Positions 1-5,852 of a stretch of DNA of 8,188 nucleotides are shown here, in pieces. Under the pieces are notes generated by a model. It was not told the origin of the DNA. It saw only the letters and a program-made list of their open reading frames with translations, and did not search any database. The stretch's first letter is position 1. The number at the start of each line of letters is the position of its first letter. The translations under genes and the position numbers were made by a program. Source of the DNA: Phycisphaerales bacterium (GTDB lineage: Bacteria > Planctomycetota > Phycisphaerae > Phycisphaerales > UBA1924); contig JALOQT010000033.1 of assembly GCA_025453375.1 (NCBI GenBank), positions 1 to 8,188 on the forward strand, in the 5' to 3' direction.

Positions 1-282
1 GTGGTGTTCATCAACTCCTCGCGCGGGTTTGTGGTGCAGAACAGCGCCCTGGCCGCTTTCATGCGCAGCCACGCCAGCGCCCAGGCCTTGCTGGACGTGC
101 ACGAACCCGAACCCTTCGGCGAGGCCTATGCCCTACTGGGCATCCCCAACATCCACCTGGCGCCGCACATCGCCAGCAGCACCGTGCTGGCCAACGACAA
201 CATGAGCCGCGTGGTTGAGGACGTCCACCGCGTGCTGCAGGGCGAGGCACCGGCGTATCCCGCCGCACCCGAGCCGAGCTAA
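1..282 (+). CDS. D-isomer-specific 2-hydroxyacid dehydrogenase, C-terminal part (5' truncated)
   Basis: This is the last 93 residues of an NAD-dependent D-2-hydroxyacid dehydrogenase, the family that includes D-3-phosphoglycerate dehydrogenase (SerA), glycerate and formate dehydrogenases. Visible family landmarks, numbered from the window edge, are INSSRG with the substrate-binding Arg at residue 8, DVHEPEP with the conserved Glu at 37, and APHIAS with the catalytic His at 56. Together these give the Arg/Glu/His active-site set of the family. The protein ends about 37 residues after the catalytic His, so no ACT regulatory domain follows, unlike long SerA enzymes. The first codon is GTG but the reading frame is open to the edge and the NAD-binding Rossmann core must lie upstream, so it is not a true start. 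The substrate cannot be decided from this piece. The family call is secure; a specific function is not. Confidence 0.9.
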   Translation: MVFINSSRGFVVQNSALAAFMRSHASAQALLDVHEPEPFGEAYALLGIPNIHLAPHIASSTVLANDNMSRVVEDVHRVLQGEAPAYPAAPEPS

Positions 283-290
283 CCCTCGTG

Positions 291-311
291 GGGCAAGTTT
301 TCAACCTGCCC
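291..311 (+). terminator. Hairpin after the dehydrogenase stop codon
   Basis: Starting 8 bases after the TAA, GGGCA pairs with TGCCC and GTT pairs with AAC around a TTC loop, with one A/C mismatch between the two stem parts. The position suits a terminator or a 3' end-protecting hairpin. There is no T-tract after it (CGGCGG follows), so intrinsic termination is uncertain. Confidence 0.4.
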
Positions 312-336
312 GGCGGAAGGGATCAAGGGACAGGGG

Positions 337-352
337 ATCGAGGAATCGAGGG
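337..352. repeat. Two-copy 8-bp tandem repeat in purine-rich intergenic DNA
   Basis: ATCGAGGA is followed directly by ATCGAGGG, inside a purine-rich stretch (about 312-356) that also holds the related ATCAAGGG at 322-329. No gene is visible in 283-576. The function is unknown and the repeat may be simple slippage. Confidence 0.4.
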
Positions 353-437
353 GAGGTGTCGCTGCGCGACGCACGTTTCACCTCTCAGCATCACCCCAAA
401 ACGCCTGCCCGCAGCGTGTGCATTCGGGCACAATCTG

Positions 438-446
438 TGGTAGACT
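438..446 (+). promoter_or_regulatory. Possible extended -10 promoter element upstream of cysteine dioxygenase
   Basis: TGGTAGACT matches an extended -10 (TGN plus a TATAAT-like hexamer TAGACT). It lies about 130 bases before the start codon of the cysteine dioxygenase gene. No good -35 box is present; the nearest candidate, TGCATT at 419-424, is poor. Motif-only evidence. Confidence 0.3.
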
Positions 447-535
447 GAAATTGATCCCCACGACCGCCACCGAGTCGGGCCAAGGTGCCCAGCGAGCGAC
501 GGCCGATGCGACCGTCTTTTACTCGCGTCTCACGT

Positions 536-556
536 CTGAAGCCTGACGCCTGAAGC
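536..556. repeat. Three-copy degenerate heptamer repeat
   Basis: CTGAAGC, CTGACGC and CTGAAGC follow each other without gaps, 20 bases before the cysteine dioxygenase ATG. The array would lie in the 5' untranslated region if the candidate promoter at 438-446 is used. No role can be assigned. Confidence 0.5.
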
Positions 557-576
557 CTCCTTCCCCCTTCCGCCCC

Positions 577-1212
577 ATGCCCACCACCACCCGCCGCACA
601 ACGCGCCAGCCCAAGGTCAGCATGGCCAAGCCCCTCGCGGCCAAGGCGCGGGCCGCGGCAGTCGCCGACCCGGACCTGCTCGACCCCGCCGAGCGCTATC
701 CCAAGCTCGCCAAACTGATCACGTATCTGCAGGGGCTCAAAGGCCGCGCCGATCTGGCGACGCTCGAATCGCTGCTGAACGAACTGAAACTCACCCGCGC
801 CGACATCGAGTGTGCCTGCATCTTCGGCACCAAGGCCTATCGCCGAAACACCATCGCCAGCAGCCCGCACTTTGAGCTCCTCGCCCTTACCTGGCGCAGC
901 GGCCACAGCACGCCGATCCACGACCATCGCGGCGTGAGCTGCGCCTTCCGTGTCGTCGCCGGCACGGGCACCGAAGTCCGCTTCGAAAAGACCCCCAGCG
1001 GCATGGCCTGCCCAGTAGGCCGCACACTGATGAAACCCGGCTACGTCTGCGCCGCCGACGAGCCAGATATCCACCAGGTCGCCAACCACCAGGCCCCCGG
1101 GCAGGACCTCGTCACCCTGCACATCTATTCCCCACGCATCAAAAAGATGAACGTCTACCACTACGGCATCGGCCTCGGCGCTGAAGGGTGCGATTCGTAC
1201 AAAAAAGGGTGA
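577..1212 (+). CDS. Cysteine dioxygenase type I (cupin, non-haem iron)
   Basis: The protein oxidises L-cysteine with O2 to cysteine sulfinate in the cytoplasm, by family knowledge. In the 211 residues the cupin core shows the iron ligands as HDH (H115, H117) and a later H166 in DIHQV. The substrate carboxylate Arg fits R90 in YRRN. The T-H-Y set T180/H182/Y184 in TLHIYSPR matches the Ser-His-Tyr triad of mammalian enzymes. C122 lies five residues after the second HDH histidine, where eukaryotic enzymes carry the Cys that crosslinks to the active-site Tyr. The first 30 residues are basic (seven Lys/Arg, no acid) and poorly related to the family. No Shine-Dalgarno precedes the ATG at 577; ATG 622 (Met16) has a weak AAGG upstream and would remove half of the basic stretch, so it is a real alternative start. 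The gene seems to stand alone between two repeat-bearing intergenic regions. Confidence 0.88.
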   Translation: MPTTTRRTTRQPKVSMAKPLAAKARAAAVADPDLLDPAERYPKLAKLITYLQGLKGRADLATLESLLNELKLTRADIECACIFGTKAYRRNTIASSPHFELLALTWRSGHSTPIHDHRGVSCAFRVVAGTGTEVRFEKTPSGMACPVGRTLMKPGYVCAADEPDIHQVANHQAPGQDLVTLHIYSPRIKKMNVYHYGIGLGAEGCDSYKKG

Positions 1213-1215
1213 GGC

Positions 1216-1236
1216 GGGGGGGGGTGGGGGCCGGGG
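1216..1236 (+). other. G-rich run with G-quadruplex potential
   Basis: Four bases after the cysteine dioxygenase stop codon come nine G, one T, five G, CC and four G on the plus strand. This meets the usual run-and-loop pattern for a G-quadruplex in DNA or in the 3' end of the mRNA. It may act in transcript ending or just be a drifting homopolymer. The rest of 1237-1390 shows no gene or RNA that I can support. Confidence 0.45.
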
Positions 1237-1390
1237 CCGAGGGCCAAGTGTGACGCGGGCGCGCGCACCAGCGTCGAAGTGAACGCCGATGAACCACCCG
1301 CACGGCGGCACCTCCACCGACTTCATGCCCCGCGCCCCATTGCGCGGTGACACTTCACGCACGTGACGGAGGCATCTGACCATCTGGCTC

Positions 1391-1438
1391 TTTGGCGATT
1401 TGGCCATTTGGCCATTTGACGACTTGGCCATTCGACGA
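1391..1438. repeat. Six-unit degenerate octamer tandem array (consensus TTTGGCCA)
   Basis: Six contiguous 8-bp units in perfect register read TTTGGCGA, TTTGGCCA, TTTGGCCA, TTTGACGA, CTTGGCCA and TTCGACGA. A more diverged unit, TCTGGCTC, may precede them at 1383-1390. Units two and three are identical and most others differ by one to three bases. The array is AT-richer than its surroundings and sits about 57 bases upstream of the ribH start, within the 282-base gap between the cysteine dioxygenase and ribH genes. It resembles the short tandem intergenic repeats known from cyanobacteria in form only. Confidence 0.8.
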
Positions 1439-1494
1439 CCCGCACCCTGCCCCACCCGCCCCGTGTGCCAAGCCCCCCCGCCCTATCCTGACTC

Positions 1495-2202
1495 GTGCCC
1501 AATCGCTCATCCTCTGCGTCTGATACATCCCCGTCCCTGCCGCCGCTGGCCCTGGTGGTCAGTCGATACAACGCCACCGTCACCGATGCGCTTCTTGACG
1601 GCGCCATCGAATCCTACGTCGCCCTCGGCGGCGATCCGGACGATCTGACGATCATCGACGCGCCGGGCGCGTTTGAACTTGTCACCCTCGCCGATGCCGC
1701 TGCGGGCGCGGGCCAGGGCAAGCCGGCGGATGCCCGGCGCTTTGCCGGCATTGTCGCCATCGGCTGCATCGTCAAGGGCGAGACGATTCACGACGAGGTC
1801 CTCGCCCACAGCGTCACCAAGGGTCTGCTGGATGTCAGCCTCAAGCACAACGTGCCGGTGACCAACGCCGTCCTGACCGTCAGCACCCAGAAGCAGGCCC
1901 TCGCCCGCGCCGGTGGCGGCAGTGGCGAGAGCCAAGCCGGCGATGGCAACAAAGGCGCCGAAGCCATGGAGGCCCTGCTGATCGTCCTGCACAGTCTCAG
2001 CCTGCTGGGCTGCGGCGTCAGCGCGGGCACCAGCGCCGGCACGAGCACCGGCACACGGGCCAAACGCCGCACCTCGGCGCGCCCCGACAAGTTCACCACC
2101 CCGAACGCAGGCAAGAACGCGGGCAAGAACGCGCGCACGAAGGCGGGCACGAAGACCGGGACCAGGACGAAAGTGGCGGGTGGAAAGGGGTCGCGCCGGT
2201 GA
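1495..2202 (+). CDS. ribH: 6,7-dimethyl-8-ribityllumazine synthase with basic repeat tail
   Basis: RibH condenses 5-amino-6-ribitylaminouracil with 3,4-dihydroxy-2-butanone 4-phosphate, the penultimate step of riboflavin synthesis, usually as pentamers or 60-mer shells. Family motifs in order are VVSRYN (21-26), PGAFELV (57-63), GCIVKGETIHDEV (90-102) with the likely catalytic His at 99, and ALARAG (135-140) followed by GNKGAEA (151-157). About eight extra residues separate RAG from GNKG. The enzyme body ends near residue 174, a normal RibH length; residues 176-235 are an added Gly/Thr/Lys/Arg tail with 16 basic and one acidic residue, built from four-residue repeats. The start is GTG at 1495. 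No Shine-Dalgarno is visible, and TATCCT at 1484-1489 lies so close that a leaderless transcript is possible. The 3' end overlaps nusB by 4 bp, a pairing (ribH-nusB) common in bacteria. No FMN riboswitch is recognisable upstream. Confidence 0.93.
   Translation: MPNRSSSASDTSPSLPPLALVVSRYNATVTDALLDGAIESYVALGGDPDDLTIIDAPGAFELVTLADAAAGAGQGKPADARRFAGIVAIGCIVKGETIHDEVLAHSVTKGLLDVSLKHNVPVTNAVLTVSTQKQALARAGGGSGESQAGDGNKGAEAMEALLIVLHSLSLLGCGVSAGTSAGTSTGTRAKRRTSARPDKFTTPNAGKNAGKNARTKAGTKTGTRTKVAGGKGSRR
2020..2055 (+). repeat. In-frame 12-bp repeat, three copies (SAGT units)
   Basis: Three contiguous 12-bp units, AGCGCGGGCACC, AGCGCCGGCACG and AGCACCGGCACA, encode SAGT, SAGT and STGT at RibH residues 176-187. 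They mark the start of the added tail and look like unit-wise duplication with later drift. Confidence 0.75.
2104..2163 (+). repeat. In-frame 12-bp repeat, five to six copies (NAGK/KAGT units)
   Basis: Contiguous 12-bp units encode NAGK, NAGK, NART, KAGT and KTGT at RibH residues 204-223; a sixth, diverged unit (RTKV) follows at 2164-2175. The first two units differ at one base. The same period as the 2020-2055 block suggests one expansion mechanism for the whole tail. Confidence 0.75.
2182..2190 (+). promoter_or_regulatory. Shine-Dalgarno-like site for nusB inside ribH
   Basis: GGAAAGGGG lies eight bases before the nusB GTG and within the last codons of ribH. With the 4-bp stop/start overlap it supports the GTG at 2199 as the start and coupled translation. 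Confidence 0.5.
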
Positions 2203-2645
2203 GTGAAGCCGCGTCCGATACGCCGTCACCCCAGGCCAAGCCGATCCCGCGTGAGATTCGGCGTCTGGCCTTCCAGGCCCTCTTTCAGCTCGACGCGCAC
2301 GAGGGCAGCGATGTCAACGGCGTGCGCCGCACGCTCGAGGAAGAGGCGCAGGTCTCGGCCGAAAAGGTCGAAGTGGCCTTCAAGCTCGCGCTGGCCGCCT
2401 TTGCCGATCGCCACGCTGCCGACAAAGCGATGGAACGCCTCGCCCCCGCCTGGCCAGCCCACCGCCAGGCCGCGGTCGACCGCGCAATCCTGCGCCTGGC
2501 GCACTACGAACTGACACGCAAACTCACGCCCGGCAAACTGGTCGTCAACGACTGCGTCGGCCTCGCTCAGGAATTCAGCACCGACAAAAGCCCCAGCTTC
2601 GTCAACGCGCTGCTGGACAAGGTGTACAAGAGCAGTGGCGAGTGA
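2199..2645 (+). CDS. nusB: Transcription antitermination factor NusB
   Basis: NusB is the small all-helical protein that, with NusE (ribosomal protein S10), binds boxA RNA and supports antitermination of rRNA operons. The 148 residues match the family along their length: the N-terminal REIRRLAFQALFQLD helix (18-32), the AVDRAILRLAHYEL segment (92-105), and the C-terminal block PGKLVVNDCVGLAQEFS (111-127) followed by SPSFVNALLDKV (131-142). A short Pro/Ser-rich extension of about 16 residues precedes the first helix. GTG is the start; its GTGA overlaps the ribH TGA, so the two genes are translated from one message. The strong hairpin at 2739-2768 probably ends this operon. Length and motifs are normal and complete. 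Confidence 0.95.
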   Translation: MSEAASDTPSPQAKPIPREIRRLAFQALFQLDAHEGSDVNGVRRTLEEEAQVSAEKVEVAFKLALAAFADRHAADKAMERLAPAWPAHRQAAVDRAILRLAHYELTRKLTPGKLVVNDCVGLAQEFSTDKSPSFVNALLDKVYKSSGE

Positions 2646-2648
2646 TGA

Positions 2649-2706
2649 GTGGCCAACGGCCAGCGAGTATCGCGGAGTTCCTTCGGACTGGCCCTTCGGG
2701 ATCCGC
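2649..2706 (+). other. Cluster of small hairpins after nusB
   Basis: TGGCC-AAC-GGCCA (2650-2662) is a perfect short inverted repeat. Further on, GCGGA (2672-2676) pairs with TCCGC (2702-2706) and encloses two small TTCG-containing hairpins. This could be a structured 3' untranslated region leading to the terminator. It was found by hand pairing only. Confidence 0.3.
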
Positions 2707-2738
2707 CAACTGACACGCCGCAGACGAACGCCCTAACG

Positions 2739-2768
2739 CAACGACCCCGGCACCTGCCGGGGTCGTTG
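2739..2768. terminator. Strong bidirectional hairpin between convergent nusB and M16 peptidase genes
   Basis: CAACGACCCCGGCA pairs perfectly with TGCCGGGGTCGTTG, a 14-bp stem closed by CC (in practice a four-base ACCT loop). It lies 93 bases after the nusB stop and 36 bases beyond the stop codon of the minus-strand peptidase, so it can serve both. Only short T runs follow on the plus strand (TTGTTC), so the U-tract is weak. Confidence 0.75.
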
Positions 2769-2804
2769 TTCAAGACCGAGTCTGACCGTCATAACCACCT
2801 CGCC

Positions 2805-5633
2805 TTACTTCTTCTCACCACCCGCCACCGCCGGACGCAGCACGATCGTCATCCGGTTCTCCGGCGTGCAGAACCGCTTGTATGCGGCGTGGATATCCGA
2901 CGCCGTCATCGCGGCGTAGAAGTCCCGCAGGCCCATCAGGTCATCCATGCTGCGGTTGCGATACGTCATCGTCGCCAGCTGGCTGGTCCAGAACGCCGGG
3001 TCCTTCATCTGCTCATCAAGCGTGTTGAAGAGCTGACGGCGAGCCGTGTCGACCTCCTCGGCCGTCGGCCCGCTGGCCAGGAACTCGTCGTACATCGCGT
3101 TGATCGTCTTAGCCAGCTCGCCCGCCTTGGCCTCCTCCGTCGGCGCCGCCGCCTGGAAGACGCCAAAGCCCGGATACACCGTGCCCGGGCTGGAGCCGGC
3201 GCCGATCGAATACACCAGCTGCTTCTCCTCGCGGATGACCTTGTTCATCCGCATGCTCAGGATGCGGCTGGCCATCGTCATCCGGCGTGAGTTGGCCAGG
3301 TCCTCAGCATCCGCGTTGTAGAACCCGCTGAGCACCATCGCCATCGGCGTCTTGGTCGCCAGCGTGCGCTCGACGGTGATCGGCCCGACCGGCCGCTGCA
3401 GCGTCCGCTTCTGGTCATTGGTGCTGGCGCTGATCACCGCACGCGCGGGCAACGAGCCAAGGAACTGCTCGACCATCGGCATCGCCGCCTCCAGCGTGAT
3501 GTCGCCGACGACGCTGATCTCCATCGGCGCCGTCTTGACGATCTCGCTGATGCGGGCCTGCGCCGCCGCGAGCGTCACCGCCTTGACCTGCTCGGCCGTC
3601 AGCGGGCGCGGACGCATCTCGCCCTTCGGGAAGATCGCCTCGGGGATCATCTCGCTAAAGACGCCCTGCGGCAGCGTGCCGCGCTGGGCGATCGCCTGCA
3701 GCTGCGCCGTCTGCCACTGCTCAAAGCTCGCCGGCTCGACCTTCGGGTCCGTCAGCAGCAGGTGCGCAAGTTGCAGGCCCGTGGCCAGATCTTTCGGGCT
3801 GCCGCTGACTGTCAACGTCATCGTGTCCGCACCGGCGCCGCCGCCGACGTTGACCGACTTGCCCGACATGAACTCGCGAATCTGAGTGCTCGTCCGCGAG
3901 TTGCTCGCCGGGCGCTGCCACGCCAGGGCCGCGGCATCGCTCACGCCGCGGTTGGCCGCCGTTTCATCGATGCTGCCAGCCGCCAGCGAGATCGTGATCG
4001 TCACCGTGTCCTTCTGGATATCGATGAAGCGGTGATGGACGCGAGCGCCGCTGGGCAGCGTGGCGCTCGTCACGCCGCTGGCCTCGTGGCGCACGATCTC
4101 CGACGCCGCACCCGGCGCGGGCATCTTGTCCAGGATGCTGGTGATCGCCTCGGCCTGCGTCTCCGCCGCCGGCGTGACGTTCATCGCGCTGCGCCCGAAC
4201 GCCAGCAGCTCGGCCTCCGTCGGCACGCTGCCGCTCTCGGGCAATTCGGCGACGAACACCAGCGCGCTGGGGTCGAAGTTGTCCTTGAACCGCGCCGAGA
4301 CCTCCGCCACCGAAATGCTCGGCAGCAGGCCCTTGAGAATCTCCAGATTCTGCGACGGGCTCATGATCGGCTCGCCATCGGCGATCTGCCCGTTGTATTG
4401 ACGCAGCAGCGCCTGCGCCGGGAACGTGCCCTCGCGCTTCGCCGCCGTCTCGGCGTTGCTCAGCAGCTCGGCCCGGGCGCGATCGATCTCGCGCTGGTCA
4501 AACCCGTGCAGACGTGCACGCTGCACCTCCGTTGCCAGTTCGCGGAAGGCGTTGGCCCACTTGGCCGGCTCGGTCGTCACCGTGCCGCCCGTCCAGCGGA
4601 CGGAGCGGAACAGATTGGAATCCTCGACATTCGCATTGATGAACGACATCCCGCCCTGCTCGAGCTTGCGGGCCAGGCGCTGGTTCAGCGCCCAGGTGCC
4701 GATCAGATCGACCATGTCATCGCGATACTGGCTGACCGTCGTCGTCGGGGCCTTGGGCGCACGCAGGCGGTTGAAGCTCACCTCCGCCCGCTGCAGTTCA
4801 GGATCAGTCACGACAATCGCGCTGTCCGCCGCCGTCGGCGCAATCTTCGGATCAGCATCCGGCGCCGTCGCCTTGGCCGGCGCGCTGCCAAACGTCGCCT
4901 CGATCTGCTGACGCACGATCGCCGGGTCCTTATCCGCCACGACCGTCACCGTGATGTTGCCCGGCGTGTAGAACTTCTCCCAGTACGCCACAAAGTCGTC
5001 ACGCTTCACACCCAGGATCGTCTCCTCCACGCCGATCGGCAGACGCTCGCCAAACAGGCTGCCCGGCGCGATCCGCTTGAGGATGATGTCCTGCACGCGC
5101 TGCTGCGGGCTCAGGCGGCTGCGCTTCTCCTCCATGATGATCTGGCGCTCTTCCTCGATCTCCTTGGGGTCCAGCAGCAGGCCAAAGGCCACATCGCCCA
5201 TGAACTTCATCGCCTTCTCGAAGTTCTCCGTCTTGTTGTCCGGCAGCGCAAGCTGATACGTCGTCTGGTCAAAGCTCGTAAACGCATTCTGGTGGCGGCC
5301 AAAGGTCAGCCCCAGGTCCTCGAAGAACTTGACCACCGTGCCCGGCGGGAAGTTCTTGGAACCATTGAACGCCATGTGCTCGAGATAGTGCGCGATGCCG
5401 CGCTGCTGATCCGTCTCGTTGAGCGACCCGCTGGAGACGTGCATCCACACCGCCGCACGCTGCGGCGGGTTGGCGTGCTGACGGATGATGTACCGCAGGC
5501 CGTTGGGCAGCGTGCCAGTGACCAGCGCCGGATCCGTCGGCAAGTCATCAGCCAGCACCGCCGAGGCCGAGCCGGCCAGCAACGCCAGACCAACAGTCAA
5601 CGGACGAATCGAACGCGAAAAAAGTGTCTTCAT
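2805..5633 (-). CDS. Exported M16 family zinc metallopeptidase (four-domain, PqqL/insulinase-like)
   Basis: This 942-residue protein has the full M16 architecture: an N-terminal pair of domains carrying the catalytic site and a C-terminal pair that forms the second half of the clamshell. The first half has HYLEH at 82-86 (zinc ligands H82 and H86, catalytic E85), followed by FNGSKNFP and a QNAFTSFDQT block typical of PqqL-like peptidases. The distal Glu ligand is probably E169 in EEERQIIMEE. The third domain (about 520-660) keeps the fold pattern but has lost HxxEH (NRGVSDAAALAW). The fourth has R801 and Y808, the same seven-residue spacing as the substrate-binding Arg/Tyr pair of insulin-degrading enzyme. 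Residues 1-28 form a signal peptide with cleavage after VLA. I chose ATG 5633 because it begins the signal peptide and has AAGG upstream; an in-frame ATG at 5699 adds 22 residues that would bury the signal. Role: peptide degradation outside the cytoplasm, inferred. Confidence 0.92.
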   Translation of the reverse strand: MKTLFSRSIRPLTVGLALLAGSASAVLADDLPTDPALVTGTLPNGLRYIIRQHANPPQRAAVWMHVSSGSLNETDQQRGIAHYLEHMAFNGSKNFPPGTVVKFFEDLGLTFGRHQNAFTSFDQTTYQLALPDNKTENFEKAMKFMGDVAFGLLLDPKEIEEERQIIMEEKRSRLSPQQRVQDIILKRIAPGSLFGERLPIGVEETILGVKRDDFVAYWEKFYTPGNITVTVVADKDPAIVRQQIEATFGSAPAKATAPDADPKIAPTAADSAIVVTDPELQRAEVSFNRLRAPKAPTTTVSQYRDDMVDLIGTWALNQRLARKLEQGGMSFINANVEDSNLFRSVRWTGGTVTTEPAKWANAFRELATEVQRARLHGFDQREIDRARAELLSNAETAAKREGTFPAQALLRQYNGQIADGEPIMSPSQNLEILKGLLPSISVAEVSARFKDNFDPSALVFVAELPESGSVPTEAELLAFGRSAMNVTPAAETQAEAITSILDKMPAPGAASEIVRHEASGVTSATLPSGARVHHRFIDIQKDTVTITISLAAGSIDETAANRGVSDAAALAWQRPASNSRTSTQIREFMSGKSVNVGGGAGADTMTLTVSGSPKDLATGLQLAHLLLTDPKVEPASFEQWQTAQLQAIAQRGTLPQGVFSEMIPEAIFPKGEMRPRPLTAEQVKAVTLAAAQARISEIVKTAPMEISVVGDITLEAAMPMVEQFLGSLPARAVISASTNDQKRTLQRPVGPITVERTLATKTPMAMVLSGFYNADAEDLANSRRMTMASRILSMRMNKVIREEKQLVYSIGAGSSPGTVYPGFGVFQAAAPTEEAKAGELAKTINAMYDEFLASGPTAEEVDTARRQLFNTLDEQMKDPAFWTSQLATMTYRNRSMDDLMGLRDFYAAMTASDIHAAYKRFCTPENRMTIVLRPAVAGGEKK

Positions 5634-5658
5634 AGTGAGCCTTGGCACGATGCGCGAG

Positions 5659-5686
5659 TGCGAAACTGTCAATGCGAAACTGACAA
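5659..5686 (-). repeat. Two 14-bp tandem repeats upstream of the M16 peptidase gene
   Basis: On the plus strand, TGCGAAACTGTCAA (5659-5672) is followed directly by TGCGAAACTGACAA (5673-5686), 13 of 14 bases identical. They lie 26-53 bases before the peptidase ATG. The 9-mer TGCGAAACT occurs a third time at 7440-7448, ahead of the other M16 gene. They may be protein-binding sites or an element of the mRNA leader. Confidence 0.65.
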
Positions 5687-5692
5687 TCAGTT
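5678..5692. promoter_or_regulatory. Inverted repeat AACTGA-CAA-TCAGTT
   Basis: A perfect 6-bp inverted repeat with a 3-base spacer overlaps the second 14-bp repeat. It has the size and symmetry of a small operator half-site pair, or could form a weak hairpin in the leader RNA. Confidence 0.35.
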
Positions 5693-5754
5693 CGATCAAC
5701 CCCGCGCGAGCGATGCGAGCAACAACGCCCCGACTTCAGACGGAACGTGATTCG

Positions 5755-5783
5755 ATCCTAGCGGCATCCAACCGATGCGCAAA
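5755..5783 (-). promoter_or_regulatory. Candidate promoter for the M16 peptidase gene
   Basis: On the minus strand, TTTGCG or TTGCGC (5777-5783) is followed after 16-17 bases by TAGGAT (5755-5760), a fair match to sigma-70 -35 and -10 boxes. Transcription would begin near 5748, giving a leader of roughly 115 bases that contains the 14-bp repeats and the inverted repeat. Motif-only evidence. Confidence 0.35.
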
Positions 5784-5802
5784 GGCACACCCGTCGTCAC
5801 AC

Positions 5803-5824
5803 CACCAATCACCCCTCACCAATC
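5803..5824. repeat. 8-bp direct repeat CACCAATC, 14-bp period
   Basis: CACCAATC occurs at 5803-5810 and 5817-5824, just past the 3' end of the M16-like gene. The 14-bp period equals that of the 5659-5686 repeat, but the sequences are unrelated. Possibly chance. Confidence 0.3.
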
Positions 5825-5852
5825 CCAAGCAAGACCCGACCAGTACGCCGAA

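Noticed and set aside
1347..1361. CVKCH (haem-binding CxxCH pattern) near the end of a minus-strand frame
   Set aside because: The frame stops seven codons later, has no cytochrome features around it, includes the octamer repeats, and neither neighbouring frame continues a cytochrome fold. Chance match in intergenic DNA.
391..1455. Long open frame (354 codons) on the minus strand opposite cysteine dioxygenase
   Set aside because: It is antisense to a gene with clear family motifs, is rich in Gly/Ala/Arg as expected from the mirror of GC-rich codons, and shows no family resemblance.
1213..1494. Search for an FMN riboswitch ahead of ribH
   Set aside because: I find no match to the conserved RFN element core; the region holds a G run and octamer repeats instead.
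2649..3290. Open frame of 213 codons on the plus strand after nusB
   Set aside because: It runs through the terminator hairpin and then lies opposite the end of the M16 peptidase; the product is Arg/His-rich with no family resemblance.
5634..5699. N-terminal extension of the M16 peptidase from ATG 5699
   Set aside because: It would place 22 residues, partly encoded by the 14-bp repeats, before a well-formed signal peptide; ATG 5633 also has AAGG upstream.
3762..5750. Open frame of 662 codons on the plus strand opposite the M16 peptidase
   Set aside because: The product is dominated by Arg, His, Leu and Ala, typical of a shadow frame, while the minus strand has a signal peptide and complete M16 motifs.
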